Origin: Choanephora cucurbitarum
Lineage: Eukaryota > Mucoromycota > Mucoromycetes > Mucorales > Choanephoraceae
Reading direction: 5' to 3'
NCBI GenBank assembly: GCA_025331435.1
Contig: JAIWNI010000045.1
Coordinates: 167,571-231,570 of the forward strand
DNA: 64,000 nucleotides
The notes under the pieces are model-generated. The model did not search any database and was not told the origin of the DNA. It saw only the letters and a list, made by a program, of their open reading frames with translations. Each line of letters opens with the position of its first letter. Position 1 is the first letter of the stretch. Position numbers and translations under genes: made by a program. Below are positions 35,078 to 47,924 of the stretch, piece after piece.

Positions 35078-36153
35078 CAATACTTTTTTCTACCTCTGTA
35101 AGCTAAAGTCATTGATACTAATACGAGTAGAGCTCAAACAGGCAGTCTTTATGACCTTCTTGCGTGACGATGACAAACATGTTGCTGATCTGGAACAGAG
35201 ATGAGGCAAACTCACTCGAGCAAGTAAGGCCCTGAGACCAGGTCCATGTCACTGACACTAGTGGATATATGCAACTGTGTGGTTGTGATGAATGATACAG
35301 TATATGAGCACTACTGTAGATATTTGCTGATCACCAGTGGGAAAAGGCAGTGAAGCATGAGCTAAAAAGAAAAACAAAAAAAAAACGTGTCTGAGCATAG
35401 ATGACTCTCAACTTGCTAAGCCTGAAAACTTTATTTTTCTCTCTCTCTTTCTCATTCAAGCATTTGGACAATATTTTGAATTCCCCAAGATATATCGTTC
35501 ATGCAGTGTGATGTGGATCTCAACATCATTTCGCTGCAACAACAAAAATACCAGTTCACAAGCAAGGGCAAACTAAGCTTGATTGCACCTTGACTTGCTT
35601 TCTACCCTGTATACCTCTTAGTGAAGCAATGACTCTCAAGCCACTTTATTTTTCATTGTCCATCTCAACACTCTTTTCTAGCACATTGCCATTTAGCTGA
35701 TGAAGAAATATATACTGAGGACTGAACAGTCAGCCACATTTTTTTTTTACAAACAAACATGTACACGTATATCTATGTGGGCTTTTATTCTCTTTTCGTG
35801 TTTCTTCATTTCTCTTTTACAATAGTTCCGAATAACCCTGAGCTATTACACTACAGCCGCTTTCCTCTGACTTACTACTTGAACTCATCAAATATCCTTT
35901 CCCAACATGTTCTTGATTTCAGTGATCCATTAAGCGCAAGCAGTGACGGATCTTCAACAACTATCATCCAACAAGTCTTTCTCTCTGATCTGACATAATC
36001 AATTGTATACTTTTGCACTTGTCTCAAATGTCATAGACTGAACATCTTTTTACTGTCGGTCCTACCTTTTAGTTCTTTTCGTCTCTACTCTTACCAATAT
36101 TGCTCTGTCTAGACTTGAAAGGCTATAATGTCTGCAGTCCTCCCATGCTTATT

Positions 36154-36267
36154 ATCCAATATCCAATATCCAATATCCAATATCCAATATCCAATATCCA
36201 ATATCCAATATCCAATATCCAATATCCAATATCCAATATCCAATATCCAATATCCAATATCCAATAT
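36154..36267. repeat. Microsatellite (ATCCAAT)n, about 16 units
   Basis: An uninterrupted 7-bp repeat of 114 bp. The inverted partner at 3551-3576 has only about three units, the last one mutated, so the array expanded or contracted after the duplication. Confidence 0.92.
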
Positions 36268-39200
36268 TTTGTACTTGATTATCTAATTTGGTGTCATACT
36301 TTATCTTCTCTTTATCTTAGTCAACATTTTTTCTCTAGGTTGAAAATGTCTATATTCCGTTGCTGACACAATCACTTGCTTATCCGGCTCTTCTTTTCTT
36401 ATCTGCCTCATGTCAAATTACTTTTGCGGCTCACTTCGTTCCTCTCACTATTTCTTCCGTTCGCGTGGTATACTGACATTGCGTCATTTAGCTGTATGGC
36501 TAATGACTCTTCTTTTCTTTTTCTGGTATAACTTCGGTAAAAGAGAGCTGTTGTTTTACAGTAACTGCTTTCTTTTATAGTTCCTTATGAGGCTGTTCTA
36601 ACAGATTGCTGGCTACAGCAAACAAGTGTGAAGCGAAAATTGTCATGCAGCGGATCACAAGTTTTCGGGTCAAGCCACAAAAAAGCGGTAATCAGAAAAA
36701 GGGATCGAGAATAAAGGCTGCCAGGTCGCGTCCTGAAGCAGCTTTCATTGTTCTGTTCAACTTTTGGCCTAGTTGATTTGACTCTAACGCTGTGATGTGA
36801 GAGAGAGACAGATAAAGAAATAAGAAGAGAGAAAAATAAAAGTACGCGTCAGAGGGTGAGAAGCGGAAAAATTATTTTTAGCTGATCGACAAATAAGGGA
36901 ATACGTGTAACTACAGGAGGATTGCCGGACGAATTATTATCCGACGGAAGTGTCGGCATCGCTACTTTTTGCCGTTCCGACCGAAGCAGCGGGGATAAGT
37001 TAACAAGCCTTTTTTGGAAAGGGGGTTCGAAGGAGTTCTATTTTTATGGGGGGAGGAAGGAAGGGCAGAGGGATCATCGGAAGTGACCTGTTGAAGAGGT
37101 AATCCATGCAAGAACAGCCTTCAAGATAAAGCACTTATCGAGTTAGGCAGATAGTACAAACTAGCTAGCTCGCCTGTTACAAAAGTTCTTGATTATCACT
37201 GTTAGCTTCAGACAGCTGCATATAGCTTCACAGCGACGATTGAGAGCTCGATGACAGAAAGGCACTCATGAAGTGTAATAAGCAATGATCTTTTTGACTT
37301 CACTTGAATCAACTGCTAATATCACATGTTGACGGTAAGGTATTAGCATCATAACAACAGTGAAAAGGGTTCAACAGTAGCCACATAAAGAGCAGTTTAT
37401 AGATAGCAATCACTATCTACTCTATCCAATGACTACATATCTAAGGTTATGCTCTTCGAATATACTGGTGAGTATGCACCCATAGAGCGTGACATTGTTA
37501 TCTCGTCTTTGGCTCATGACCTAACATAAGAGTCAGTAGATGTATTAATCGTGCAATATGCTTGAATGCTTTATGATGTGCTCTGCATTTGCTGAAAGAT
37601 GAGATCAAAATAGCATAGATGATGGGCTTGTAACTGACTACTGTAAAAAAAAAAGAAAGCAAGAGAGAAAGTGGCAACAAAGCATGAAGGCATATAGATT
37701 TGCTTCTACTAATCATCACAATCATGTCAAGTCCTATAGATATCCACATGTGGTCATTTATAACCATTATCTCTGTAAGGCTAACAACTGCCTGCAGATC
37801 TAATCGCTTACATTCCATATGCAGTCAATCATTCCAGACATATACATCCTTACTTTTGGAGAGACGGTAATAATCTGCGGCTCTACTTTTTGATCTAACA
37901 ATTCACTCAGAAGGTTCAGCAAATTTGTCAACGAAATCTATTCTGTAATGGAATACTTTGTCAGTTCTCTAGTACTTTCATGACCTAAAAGACAAAAAGA
38001 CTAGACTCATTGATTGGGGATAGAAGCGCATCAGAACGCAGAAGTGGCAAAATAAAGTTGCATCAACATTTCGGTTAATACGGATGACTGAAAAACTTGG
38101 CTTTTGGTTTCTGTTACGTTGCTTCTATAATGGTGTCATATTTTGGCTGTTCTTTTATATTTTCATGCGATTTGACTTTATTGATAGTGGCTACTGCGTT
38201 TTAGTTGGACTGATTTGAAATGCTGGTAATGAGGTACCTGTTATATACCTAGAGCAAACTTTTTGTTGATGTGAAGCAATAAAGCACCAAGCTTTATGAG
38301 GGTTAGATCTAGTCACTTCTTGTCATGTCAATTCGTTTGAGGCCGAGTACTTTTGTTGAAAGAGTATATTTCTATTATTAACTTAGTCTCTCTCTCCTCT
38401 GTTTTATTTGCGGAATTTGGGGACAAAATATTAAAACAGTCAAAAATACTTTGATTTCTAGCTATTCTCAAGTCTGCTGTAAAAATAGAGCTCGACGAAC
38501 GTATGATCAGTACCATCAACAGTCGACTTGGTCATCCAAGCATGTTTGGTAAGCATGTAGAAACAAGCTGTATACAACCTGCTGCAAACGGCTTTTATTG
38601 ATTATTACTGCTTGCATCTAAACCTAGATCAGTTAGAAATGCTCTTTATATCTTACAAGACATACTAATCCATATAAGTAAGTGACGACAACCAAACAAT
38701 CATAGACAACTATGTTAGGACAAACTAATGGCATAACAATGACAATGAGATCATCAGAGGCAGTGAGACTCTATCTAGGCTGACAAAGAGCTTGTACGAC
38801 AGTAGCAAAGCTACTACAATCAGTAGACATATTATACGCTCTAAAATCATATGATTATGATTTACGCTCTATCTGTCAATGATGACTTTTCTAACCATCA
38901 TGTTGCTGTAGCGTCAATTTACGATGGATACAGTACAAGACACAAATAGCTAAAGATATAAAGATAGCTAGTGATATGATCAGCCAGTTTGTTTCGTTAT
39001 TAGAGTTGCATTGCTTTTGCAATATATCACAGTTTATAAATGTAAAATTGAAGCTTACTTTCAAGACAAAAAAACCTGTTGTGAATAAAACAAAAACTTC
39101 TTTTATCCGATATTGTTATACATCTACTCACAGAACATGGAATTATACTCATATGCACTGTGCTGAATTTCACCAGACAACGGATTATTTTATGCGAGTC

Positions 39201-42200
39201 TTGTTACTTTCTTTTTTTCGTGAAAGAAACCAAAGTAGAAGCAGGAAAAGCAGTAAGTTTTAACATCAACATATGTTATTACATAGACTCTATTCATGGT
39301 CTAGCAATTACGTACGACGCAAAATAAATCTTGTTTCACATGCACTTTTGAAAAGGGATAGTAAAGTTATACAGTGAGGATTTGTAGTCAGTATGGTATA
39401 ATTAGAATAATATCAGTCTTCAAAACTACGACAAGGCATGTCAATAAAAAGGGTCAGGTAACAACAGATGCTGCAAAAGTGAGAGAAAGAGGCTAAAGGC
39501 TATCAGAATGTATATAATGCGCAAGTTTTGTGTGAAACAAAGAACTAAGTCAGGCATATTGGGTATGCACACTGATAGTATAATCTGTAATCATGATATG
39601 TCTGAACAAAATGGTATAGTTTTACTTGAGATGAAGCCTGGTCGATATATCTGAAGAAAGGCTTGTCATGTAGTGCGATGTGTTGAATGAAGCAAATGCA
39701 TTTTGTTAAGTCACAAAGACAAGTACAACGATGATGATGATGCTGTTGTTGTTGTTGATGGTATGAAGCAAAAAAAAACCAAAAAGCAAGCAAAGAGCAA
39801 GCGAGTCAAGGTACTTGAACACATACATTGCGGAATGCTCAAAACAGCTCAAAAGCTGTAGATGAATAAGCCCGCAATATTAATTGTGCTATCTTTTTGA
39901 CAACATAGTTTTATCAACTCAAAACTTGATAACTTTGTCTGTGAATGTACTCAGGATACATAGACACACTCATGTAATATACATGCAAAAGTTTACTAGA
40001 GTACTCTATTCCGCTAAGATGTGAGTGGTATAAGCAAATGAGACATGACGTGCAAATGTGCATGAGGCAAAGGTAGAGTTGCAAACCTAAATGAGCTGCT
40101 TCTATTGTATACAATTCTCAATCATGATGACTCTAGGGATAAGCAAGTTATAGGCATTGACATATACTGTGATGCAGGATGTCAGACATCTGATCAGTCA
40201 TTTCATCCAAAAGTCATAACTTGACACAGAGACACAACTCTGTAAATATCGCAGATATATATATCAAGTAGCGAGTATCGCTCGGACCGACTCGAGTTTC
40301 TCTTTGTTGTTTACTTGACATACTAACCGGTCATTGGATCTCAATTCATGTCAGATCGATGCTGGTCCCTCATTTTGTCTACTTGAGCTCAAAGAAGAAA
40401 CAATGATTTCCTCATTCAATGCATACAAAACTAAACATGAATGAGTATGAAGTCTTATATCTCCAAATTGTTCAAAATATTCAAATGACTGAATGCAACA
40501 TTGAACACCAAAAGACAGCTATGTAATATGGGTAAAATAGAACACTTATTTTGCAATTTATTTCTCAGCAAAGATGCCTCAAAGCGCTAATGTATGTGAC
40601 CACAAGCTAGTTAGCATATAACTTATTACTATGTGGTTAGCAAATAGAGGATTGATGTTTGTTTTTAGTGTTGGTATACTCTTAGTAAAATAAAGACAAA
40701 AGTGTGCTTATTAATGCCCTATTGCAATTGAGCTTTGGTTTAGCATGATATGTTGTGGGGTCATACTATCAAGCGTATCAGTTCTATATCTAGCATTATG
40801 TGGCAAAGCATATTGCCATATCAATCAGCTATGGATTTTCTTCCGAAATATGAACTAGTCAAATGTCTTTATTGACCCTATCTACATAAAAGCCCACGAG
40901 TTACAACTTTCCGTATAACTGTGGCTAATCACTACTTGTCTTTGGTAGATGTAGTCTACATTTATTAGTCTCTTGATTATACCAAGCATTTCATAGCTAC
41001 CTACAACACTAAGCTTGGAGCTTAGAAGGGTGGAAGAGTAAAAATTTTAGAATGAAATGATTATCTAAGGCATGACTTGTTCTCCCTTTTCCAAATGTTT
41101 GAATGAGGGCGGAGAGAAAAAAATAAAGTTTTCAGGCTTAGCAAACTGAGAGTCATCCGTGCTCAGACACGCTTTTTTTTGTTTTTCTTTTTAGCTCATG
41201 CTTTACCGCCTTATCCTACTAGTGATTAGCAAATATCTACAGTAGTGCTCATATAGTGCATCATATATCACAGCAACACAGTTGCATATATCCACTAATG
41301 TCAGTGACATGAACCCGGTCTTAGGCCTTACTTGCCTCAGTGAGTTTGCCTCATCTCTGTTCCAGATCAGCAACATGTTTGTCATCGTCACGCAAGAAGG
41401 TCATAAAGACTGCCTGTTTGAGCTCTACTCGTATTAGTATCAATGACTTTGACTTACAGAGGTGGAAAAAGGCATCGCTATCCTTATATTTTTTTGGCTT
41501 TTTTCTTTTTTCATGTCATTTAGAGCTTTATCAGGCTGTGTTGTACAGGCATGAAAGAAATAGATTCATACAAATCACACTGCAAATGAGTATGCTGAAC
41601 ATGCACATACAAGACAAAGACATAGGTACAAGACATCACAGCTTTTGATACAATAGCAACAACAAGGAGGGTACATAAGGTGTGTATAACATATGGGCCT
41701 ACTCTTAATGACATACATACACAAATATATACTAATTGCAAAGTTAGACTAAGTGTTGAGGATTACAAAAGCTACTTCACTCAGCAAACCAAGTAGATAC
41801 GTCACAGAAAGAATAGCAATGAAGCCATCACAAACAACGTAGCCATCACAAACAATGAAACAATCAAGAACAATGAAATCATGCTTTGACTGATACATCA
41901 TCGAATAGATTTGGTCCTTTAAATCAAAAGAATTGGTGAAACTGGGTATCATACACTTGTCTCATATCAGCCCAGTAACTAGTGACAGATGTTATGGATA
42001 TATCCTAGTTGACATGCATCAAGCTGATCAGTGGCAATAACAAAAAAAAAGAGTGACATATATAGATATATGTTATTTTAGAGACTTTCTTTGTGTTTAT
42101 TGATACTATCTCTCCTATCACAGCACAAGTGTCTATATGACAGAGATTCCATTGTTGTACCTTATTATTTGCAGACACGCTGAATGTAATGATTGCCCTG

Positions 42201-42593
42201 ACTTGGTTTGAGAGATGGTACACTAATATACTGATAGTACGGTCAGAGAACAATAAAAGGAAAAGAAGCACCAGCTAGTACAAGATAGTGACGGGATTGA
42301 GTATGGCTGAGCCCACTTGACTTATTTCCTTACTGCTATTAACATTATTACTGATGACATACTCAGCATGATAGGATTTGACACGGGGATTATAGCTAAT
42401 GGCTTCTGGCTTGTGGCTTATGATATAGAAATAAAAATCATCCAAAACAATGAAATCAATCTGATTGTATTCAATTTGTAAATAGATGATTTTTTTTATT
42501 GTTACTTAGTATAAGTATATACATCAGACTATACCCAGATACTTGACACCAGATACTTGACACTAGATACTTGACACCATTTACCTGGACACC

Positions 42594-43214
42594 ATCCTAT
42601 TGTCAGCCTTTGGTTTCGCTTTCTGTTTTACGGAAAGCTACTCACAGGAGTAGCCGCGTGAAGGCAGCTGACCATGTACTCCCACACCAACCTCCATCCA
42701 GGCCTCTGCTCTCCACTGGCAGCAGCTAGCACAAGACTTCGTCAATTAAAGTGCATTACTAGGACATGGCTGTCAAAACCCGCATCATCGAATGGTGACG
42801 TCTACTATGGCGCACTCAGTTAGCGGACCGGCCTCGCACAACCATAGATGATGGAGCCATGAACATTCTAGCGAGAGTGACAGCCGCCGTTCGTGATTAT
42901 AAGGTGAGAAAAGACAGCCTATAGGGCTTTTAGTACACAGCCACGTAAAAGCAAGAGACAAAAAGTGATGGCTGTACTTACTTTTTCCCGTAATATTTCC
43001 GGGCCTTCTTAGATTGGTGAAAGTTGTGTAGGACTTATAGAAAGAAAGAAATAGGAAGAGAAAGGAAAGCATAACTTACCTTGACGCGAAGAATAGACAG
43101 AATAAAAGAAAGAAAAATAGGACAGTGAAAGAAAATGAGGATAGCGAAAGAAAGAAAAAATTGGAAAGACAAGAAAAAAAAGAAGAAAAAGAAAAGAGAG
43201 GAAAATGAATCAAA
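42594..43214 (-). promoter_or_regulatory. Pyrimidine-rich leader with two candidate introns (copy C)
   Basis: This block appears identical to 13440-14060 in sequence and splice-like signals, without indels. Confidence 0.4.
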
Positions 43215-44179
43215 AGGGAAATAAGGAGGATGACGCGATTAAACTGTCTTTTCGATTTGTTTCAACCCGCAACGATTTAGCAAAATTGAGCCAATCGAAT
43301 GCACGCTTCTGACTTTTGACTTTTGGACGACCGATATCAATAAAAAAAAAGCAGATAATATGCATCCTATATCCGTATCGCTTGGTTATTACACATGAAA
43401 GCTGCAAGAAAATAAAAGAGAAAGAAAAAGAACAAACAATACTATAGTCTACTGATATATGAAAATAAGTGCATGTTAGGCAAGAGTCATCATAGAATAG
43501 TGTATGTATAGAGTTTAAGAGATGGCATAAAGAGTACAAGCCCCGAAAGCAAATTAACGGCTGAATAAACTATTATCAGGCAAATGGCCAAATAACAAGT
43601 CAGAATTTACTAAAGATGGAAAACATATCGAGATGATAAAGCATAAAGTCCTTCGTAGACAGTATGCTATAGTACAAACAACTAGCAACACAATGAAAAA
43701 TAAAAAGATAGAAAAAGAAGTACCAGGCAAAAAAGTATGGCCAATATATGCTGATCCAATATTTATTATTTTCCAAGGCAATACTGATGCTGTTATGATA
43801 CAATAACGCAAAGTATCATGTGCTCGAATACAGTAACATGCATTGCAACTACCACTCTGGTCATTTTATCTCACAACATGTTTCAACAATTTGTGCTCGT
43901 CAGTTTAAGATATAATGTAGTTACAATGCACAATTCACTTGCATCTAGTGTAGTCTGTATAAGCTGATCTATAGTGCAATCCAAAATGTCGATCAAAAGT
44001 ACACGACCATACATATACACTTTATCCCCATCAACAACATGACATGCATGATACTTTTGCCAGTGATGTGTCCAAACAACGGCTCAACAGATAAAGCAAA
44101 AGAAGCAAGTCCTTTTTTGTTCTTGTGTCAGCCATGTTGTTATCCATACTCATATATGTTCATTTATATCAGCCAGCTA

Positions 44180-44413
44180 CAGTCAACCAAAGAAAGTTTT
44201 GTGTGATTTCGAATCTCGATATATTTTTGATGAGTTCCATCCTTTGTATATTGCTATACTAACTTTTTTATTTTGATTACACTGCAATGAAAAGAACGTT
44301 TAGAATGTCTCGCTTAACTTTCGAAACAAGAAGTAAGATTGTTAACATAGTCATGATCGTTGAGAAGATCATGTCCAAATTTGAAATCACACAAAACTTT
44401 CTTTAGTTGACTG
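44180..44413. mobile_element. 234-bp MITE with TA target duplication, private to copy C
   Basis: Ends CAGTCAACCAAAGAAAG and, on the other strand, CAGTCAACTAAAGAAAG begin inverted repeats of roughly 35 bp with about two mismatches. TA flanks both ends. Copies A (near 15026) and B (near 27940) have the unoccupied site CAGTTACATTG. It has no coding capacity, and the Tc1/mariner superfamily is likely from the TA duplication and CAGT ends. Confidence 0.92.
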
Positions 44414-44783
44414 TACATTGTATTTCCTAACATGATAAGTGCATTGAACATTCTGTACAAACAAATAGTTGTCTGCATGTCTCTGCTCTGGATCTACCAT
44501 CATCACTTTCTTTAGCTGCAATACAATGTATTTTTGCTTAAAGCTTATTGTTTGCTTTACTGTCTTTGCTTTTCGTGCATTCATTACTAAGCTGTGTACT
44601 CGCAACTGTCTACACTTGACAATCCTTTTGTGTATACACCGTATCGCCATCTTGACACACATCATCCAAGGCATGCATTCCTCTCTTTTTTTTTCTTTTA
44701 GTTTTGCTGTCATGACTTGTGACATAGCTATGTGCAAGCAACACTTGCGCTTTGTATATATATTCCAGCTTACTGATCAGTAC

Positions 44784-44853
44784 CTGCCATGGACTCATGT
44801 TGGTCCTCACTCTGACCAGGATCTTGCCATCTGGTGTCATCACAAAGGTTGAG
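44784..44853 (-). CDS. 70-nt putative exon of the MTPDGKI family, copy C (intact)
   Basis: The exon is bounded by AG (GGACTAG) and GT (GTACTG) and reads STFVMTPDGKILVRVRTN, then MSPWQ, without a stop. Upstream is a 61-nt candidate intron (44854-44914) with donor GTAAGTTATG, branch GCTAAC and a pyrimidine tract. A TTTATATAC motif lies at about 44923-44938. The downstream exon is not identified. Unspliced, the frame continues about 50 more codons of Lys-rich sequence. Product and function are unknown. Confidence 0.45.
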
Positions 44854-45078
44854 CTAGTCCAAAAGAAAAGTGGTTAGCGCTTTCTGTGTGTGACCCTGAC
44901 TTTGCATAACTTACTATGGCTGTTGTATATAAAGGGCTGGTAAAAGTAAAAGAAAGCTATGTCAGAACCGCCATAGGCAGGGAAAAAAGGCAGATACACA
45001 CTGAAAGTCAAAATCAAACTCCGTCGGAAATTAAAATAACAGCCCAGCAGATTACAGTGTTGTGTAACTGACAACGAC

Positions 45079-45363
45079 ATGATCGTGTCTTCCGGAAGCT
45101 CTGATGAGCTGAAGCAAAAGCAAGACAATGATATACTAGTGTTAAGCAGTACAAGTAGAGTAGCAAGACAAAGCAAAAAGGAGGATAAGAAGAAGAAGAA
45201 AAAAGAAAAGTTAGCCCAAAGGATTAGATGTTTGAGCGGATCCCCGATCAGGTCAATGACGGATCCCAGAGTGCGGGTTGCTCGAATGCAGAACTTGTCA
45301 GTGGTATACGTCAGAGATGCGAGAGTCAGAGTAAAGCAGCATGAGCAACGAAAAGGGTTGTGA
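45079..45363 (+). CDS. Conserved lysine-rich 94-aa frame (copy C)
   Basis: This frame is alignable over its whole length with 15687-15968, including one extra Lys codon and roughly a dozen replacements (the block after residue 15 is the most changed). The frame stays open. It is divergent from the 70-nt exon at 44784-44853, sharing a 225-bp region with the ACTCCGTCGGA box near 45020. Confidence 0.35.
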   Translation: MIVSSGSSDELKQKQDNDILVLSSTSRVARQSKKEDKKKKKKEKLAQRIRCLSGSPIRSMTDPRVRVARMQNLSVVYVRDARVRVKQHEQRKGL

Positions 45364-46469
45364 AAAAGAAAAGAAACCTGTGAAACAAGAAACCATCACA
45401 GTCTCATGGGTTACAAATGAGGATAGGTGAAAGTGATGGCAACGCATGGAGTCATGTAGGAGATGTAACTAGTAGTTTAGGGTTAACAAGCATGATAATG
45501 CGAATTGTCTAGACGAGTCAAAAATGCGGTGAGCAAGAAGTAACATAATCTGAAAATAATTGGATCCAATTAGGATACTTGGATCCAGTGAGGTACATCA
45601 TGATGATTAGAGACATTTCATTGACGGATGATAAAGGTATTCGCGCATACATATGATGAAATCAATAACCATATCGTGCTAGAACAAGGATCAATGAAGC
45701 ATCATTCATTGTAACAACAGTCTTGACCTTACTTTGTCCAGAATAGCTGCTTTCAGAGATTGACTCGAATGGTGTCAGCCATATATGTATATAAAGCCAG
45801 TTTACCGTTTCGTATTTTGAAGCATACCATTGAACTCAGGTGCTTTGATCAATCACTAGTCGACTAAACCAGTATCTATTGTGACCGTATCAGCAGTACA
45901 GAATATGTTGTCGAGAAGATCTCAGCAATGACATTCAAATACAATAGAGTAGGCCGCTCACTTAAGCTTGTTTCATTTACAGGTTTACACATTATAACGG
46001 CAATATTTTTAAAGATATAAACACTCTCAGATAAAGCAAGAATAACAATGAGACTACAAGAATAATGAAATGACATAGAACAATAAAGCCATAAAACAAT
46101 GAAACCTACAACTAAAATGAATACAATGAACAAAATGACTACAATGAAACTAAAAGACTCATGTAAAACAGTGAGCGTACATGAATTATCAAAGTAATAA
46201 TTTGTGCTGAAATTAGTCAGAGCAATATCGAACACACAAGTATTGAGTTTAGATAGTAAGAGGACTAGATGTCATATCACATACTATAGTAAGCAACATG
46301 AACTCTATTATGTTATTTCAACCAAACATGCATATACAACTGGATGAAGTGTATGGTCAGAAGTTCATAAATCACAGGGTTGGTAGAAGGCTAAGACAGT
46401 AAATATGTAGTTTATAATCATGCTAATTGCGGTGACTACAGCATAACTTCTGTACAAACATAGTTATTC

Positions 46470-46770
46470 ACCGTTGTTAGCTTGTTATAAAGACATGTCA
46501 TAAGATCTGTTGAGCTATCTGCTATTGACAAATATCAATGGTTTTTATATATAAACACCTGTCATCTCAAACAAGAGCCATCCAGTAACCAATAAAGACA
46601 ATAACTGCGTTGCTTACTCTAATTGATCATCTGGATACAAACGATGGTCATCAGTGCGTATCAATCAATCGACTGGCTAAGCCTACCACCAACCTAGCAA
46701 CTGTCCTTATGCTAGTGTGGTTTCTGAAGCATTCTGAACACTTCCCGCATAATATTAAGGATATGTTAGA
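46470..46770 (+). pseudogene. Degenerate copy of the 128-aa gene
   Basis: The stretch with GACATGTCATAAGATCTG and the downstream ATTCTGAACACTTCCCGCAT aligns with 17081-17390 and, reversed, with 25635-26021. The frame is interrupted repeatedly. Confidence 0.6.
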
Positions 46771-47603
46771 TTAGTGACCATGATATGTTCTATAAAGTTT
46801 TTCGCGACTCACTAACAAAAAGCACCAAGTCATTATTTTGTTACAAAAAACAGAAAAGATTTACTTTCTGAACAAATTAGGAACTATTTTCCTGAAAAAA
46901 GAAGGTCCTTAGGGCCTATTTATAAAGTCAAAAGCTATTCTAGGGTCATGAAAAGTGGAAAATATCATAAATGGTATCTCTAAACAGATTTTGCAGACAT
47001 GTTATTTTACCTATCTCATGAAGACTATTCAGCATAACAATTTGGCCTAATTTGCAGCGGCTTGATTAAATTAAACACTAGACAAACTACATCTTTAAAC
47101 GGCATTTTCTCCACATCTATACATCTGTATGCAACTCTACAGAATCGTAAAAAATACAGCGGAGCTTTCTCTTTCAGATGGTGTACAAAACGTATTTGGT
47201 CATTTTTGAGGGCCATTCAAGGCTTTTTAAAAGGGTCCATTTAGGGTCGAATGAGAGCTTTTGAGTTATAAGGGGGATTATAGCCGCTGATTGGATAAAT
47301 TTCAACATCACTGCATGAAATATAAACTTTAACTGTTCACACTGATTTGGTTGTGCGTGGTAGTAATGCTTTTGTATTTGTTGAATTAGTCAGTATTCCA
47401 ATAAAATACAAGAACATTTCTAATCATTATCTTTTAATCTGACACGGCTGCATAAACAAGCCAGTCATTAGTTAAGTGCCAAAGGCGAAATCAAACGGCA
47501 TTACAGAGCAGGCTGTTCTGCAACACAAGAATTGGACGTCAATACCTGTTGATTAGTGTTACAATCAAATGGGATATGAGTCTTGTTCTGGGTAGACTGG
47601 ATA

Positions 47604-47791
47604 CAGTCATCCCTCGAACTTATGGAACGAAATATAGGGAACAATTTTGATTTAGGGAACGGTCTTGGGGAAACCAAATTTTGTTTAAGGCTGAACATTT
47701 CCTGATATTTCTTTGAGAAATAAGGAACGACTTTGATTTAGGGAACGGTGTTGAGAGAACCAAGAGCGTTCCCCAAATTAGAGGATGACTA
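47604..47791. mobile_element. 188-bp MITE related to 24469-24560
   Basis: TA-flanked ends CAGTCATCCCTCGAA and, on the right, AATTAGAGGATGACTA. The interior has two copies of TTGATTTAGGGAACGGT. The GGGAACG core and CCTCG motif are shared with the 92-bp element. Ends of the form CAGT...CCTCG...GAACG are typical of pogo-like Tc1/mariner elements (inference). Confidence 0.7.
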
Positions 47792-47924
47792 TATTGAAAA
47801 ATATAGTTATAGTTAGACAAGAAAAAAAAAGTCGGTAATTACTTTTTTGTAAATCAAGGTTAACATTATCTGATCACTCAACCCCAAATCATGCTTTTCT
47901 TTTTTCTTTGTATTTTCATAAAAG

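Larger units (their letters stand above)
34470..39723. repeat. Rest of segment B, then inverted copy of segment E
   Basis: From 34470 to about 34985 the sequence is the continuation of B after the transposon. From about 34780-35090 to 39723 it is the reverse complement of 4970-1. It differs from E mainly by small indels and by two short-repeat expansions (35008-35077 and 36154-36267). Only short, unsupported frames occur. The promoter-like block (36749-37090) mirrors 2740-3075. Confidence 0.85.
39400..47300. repeat. Segment C: direct copy of A
   Basis: Offset to A is 29154 without indels over about 41195-43790. The left part (39400-41150) and the right part (44410-47300) are alignable but clearly diverged. 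C has a private MITE at 44180-44413. It abuts the inverted E copy near 39700, whereas A is preceded by a copy of the 128-aa gene, so the junctions differ between copies. Confidence 0.88.

Noticed and set aside
34898..35080. Phe/Cys/Leu repeat peptide on the minus strand
   Set aside because: It is a translation of the (AAAAAGC)n microsatellite.
36100..36366. Reading frame with repeated ISNIQYP peptide
   Set aside because: It is produced by the (ATCCAAT)n microsatellite.
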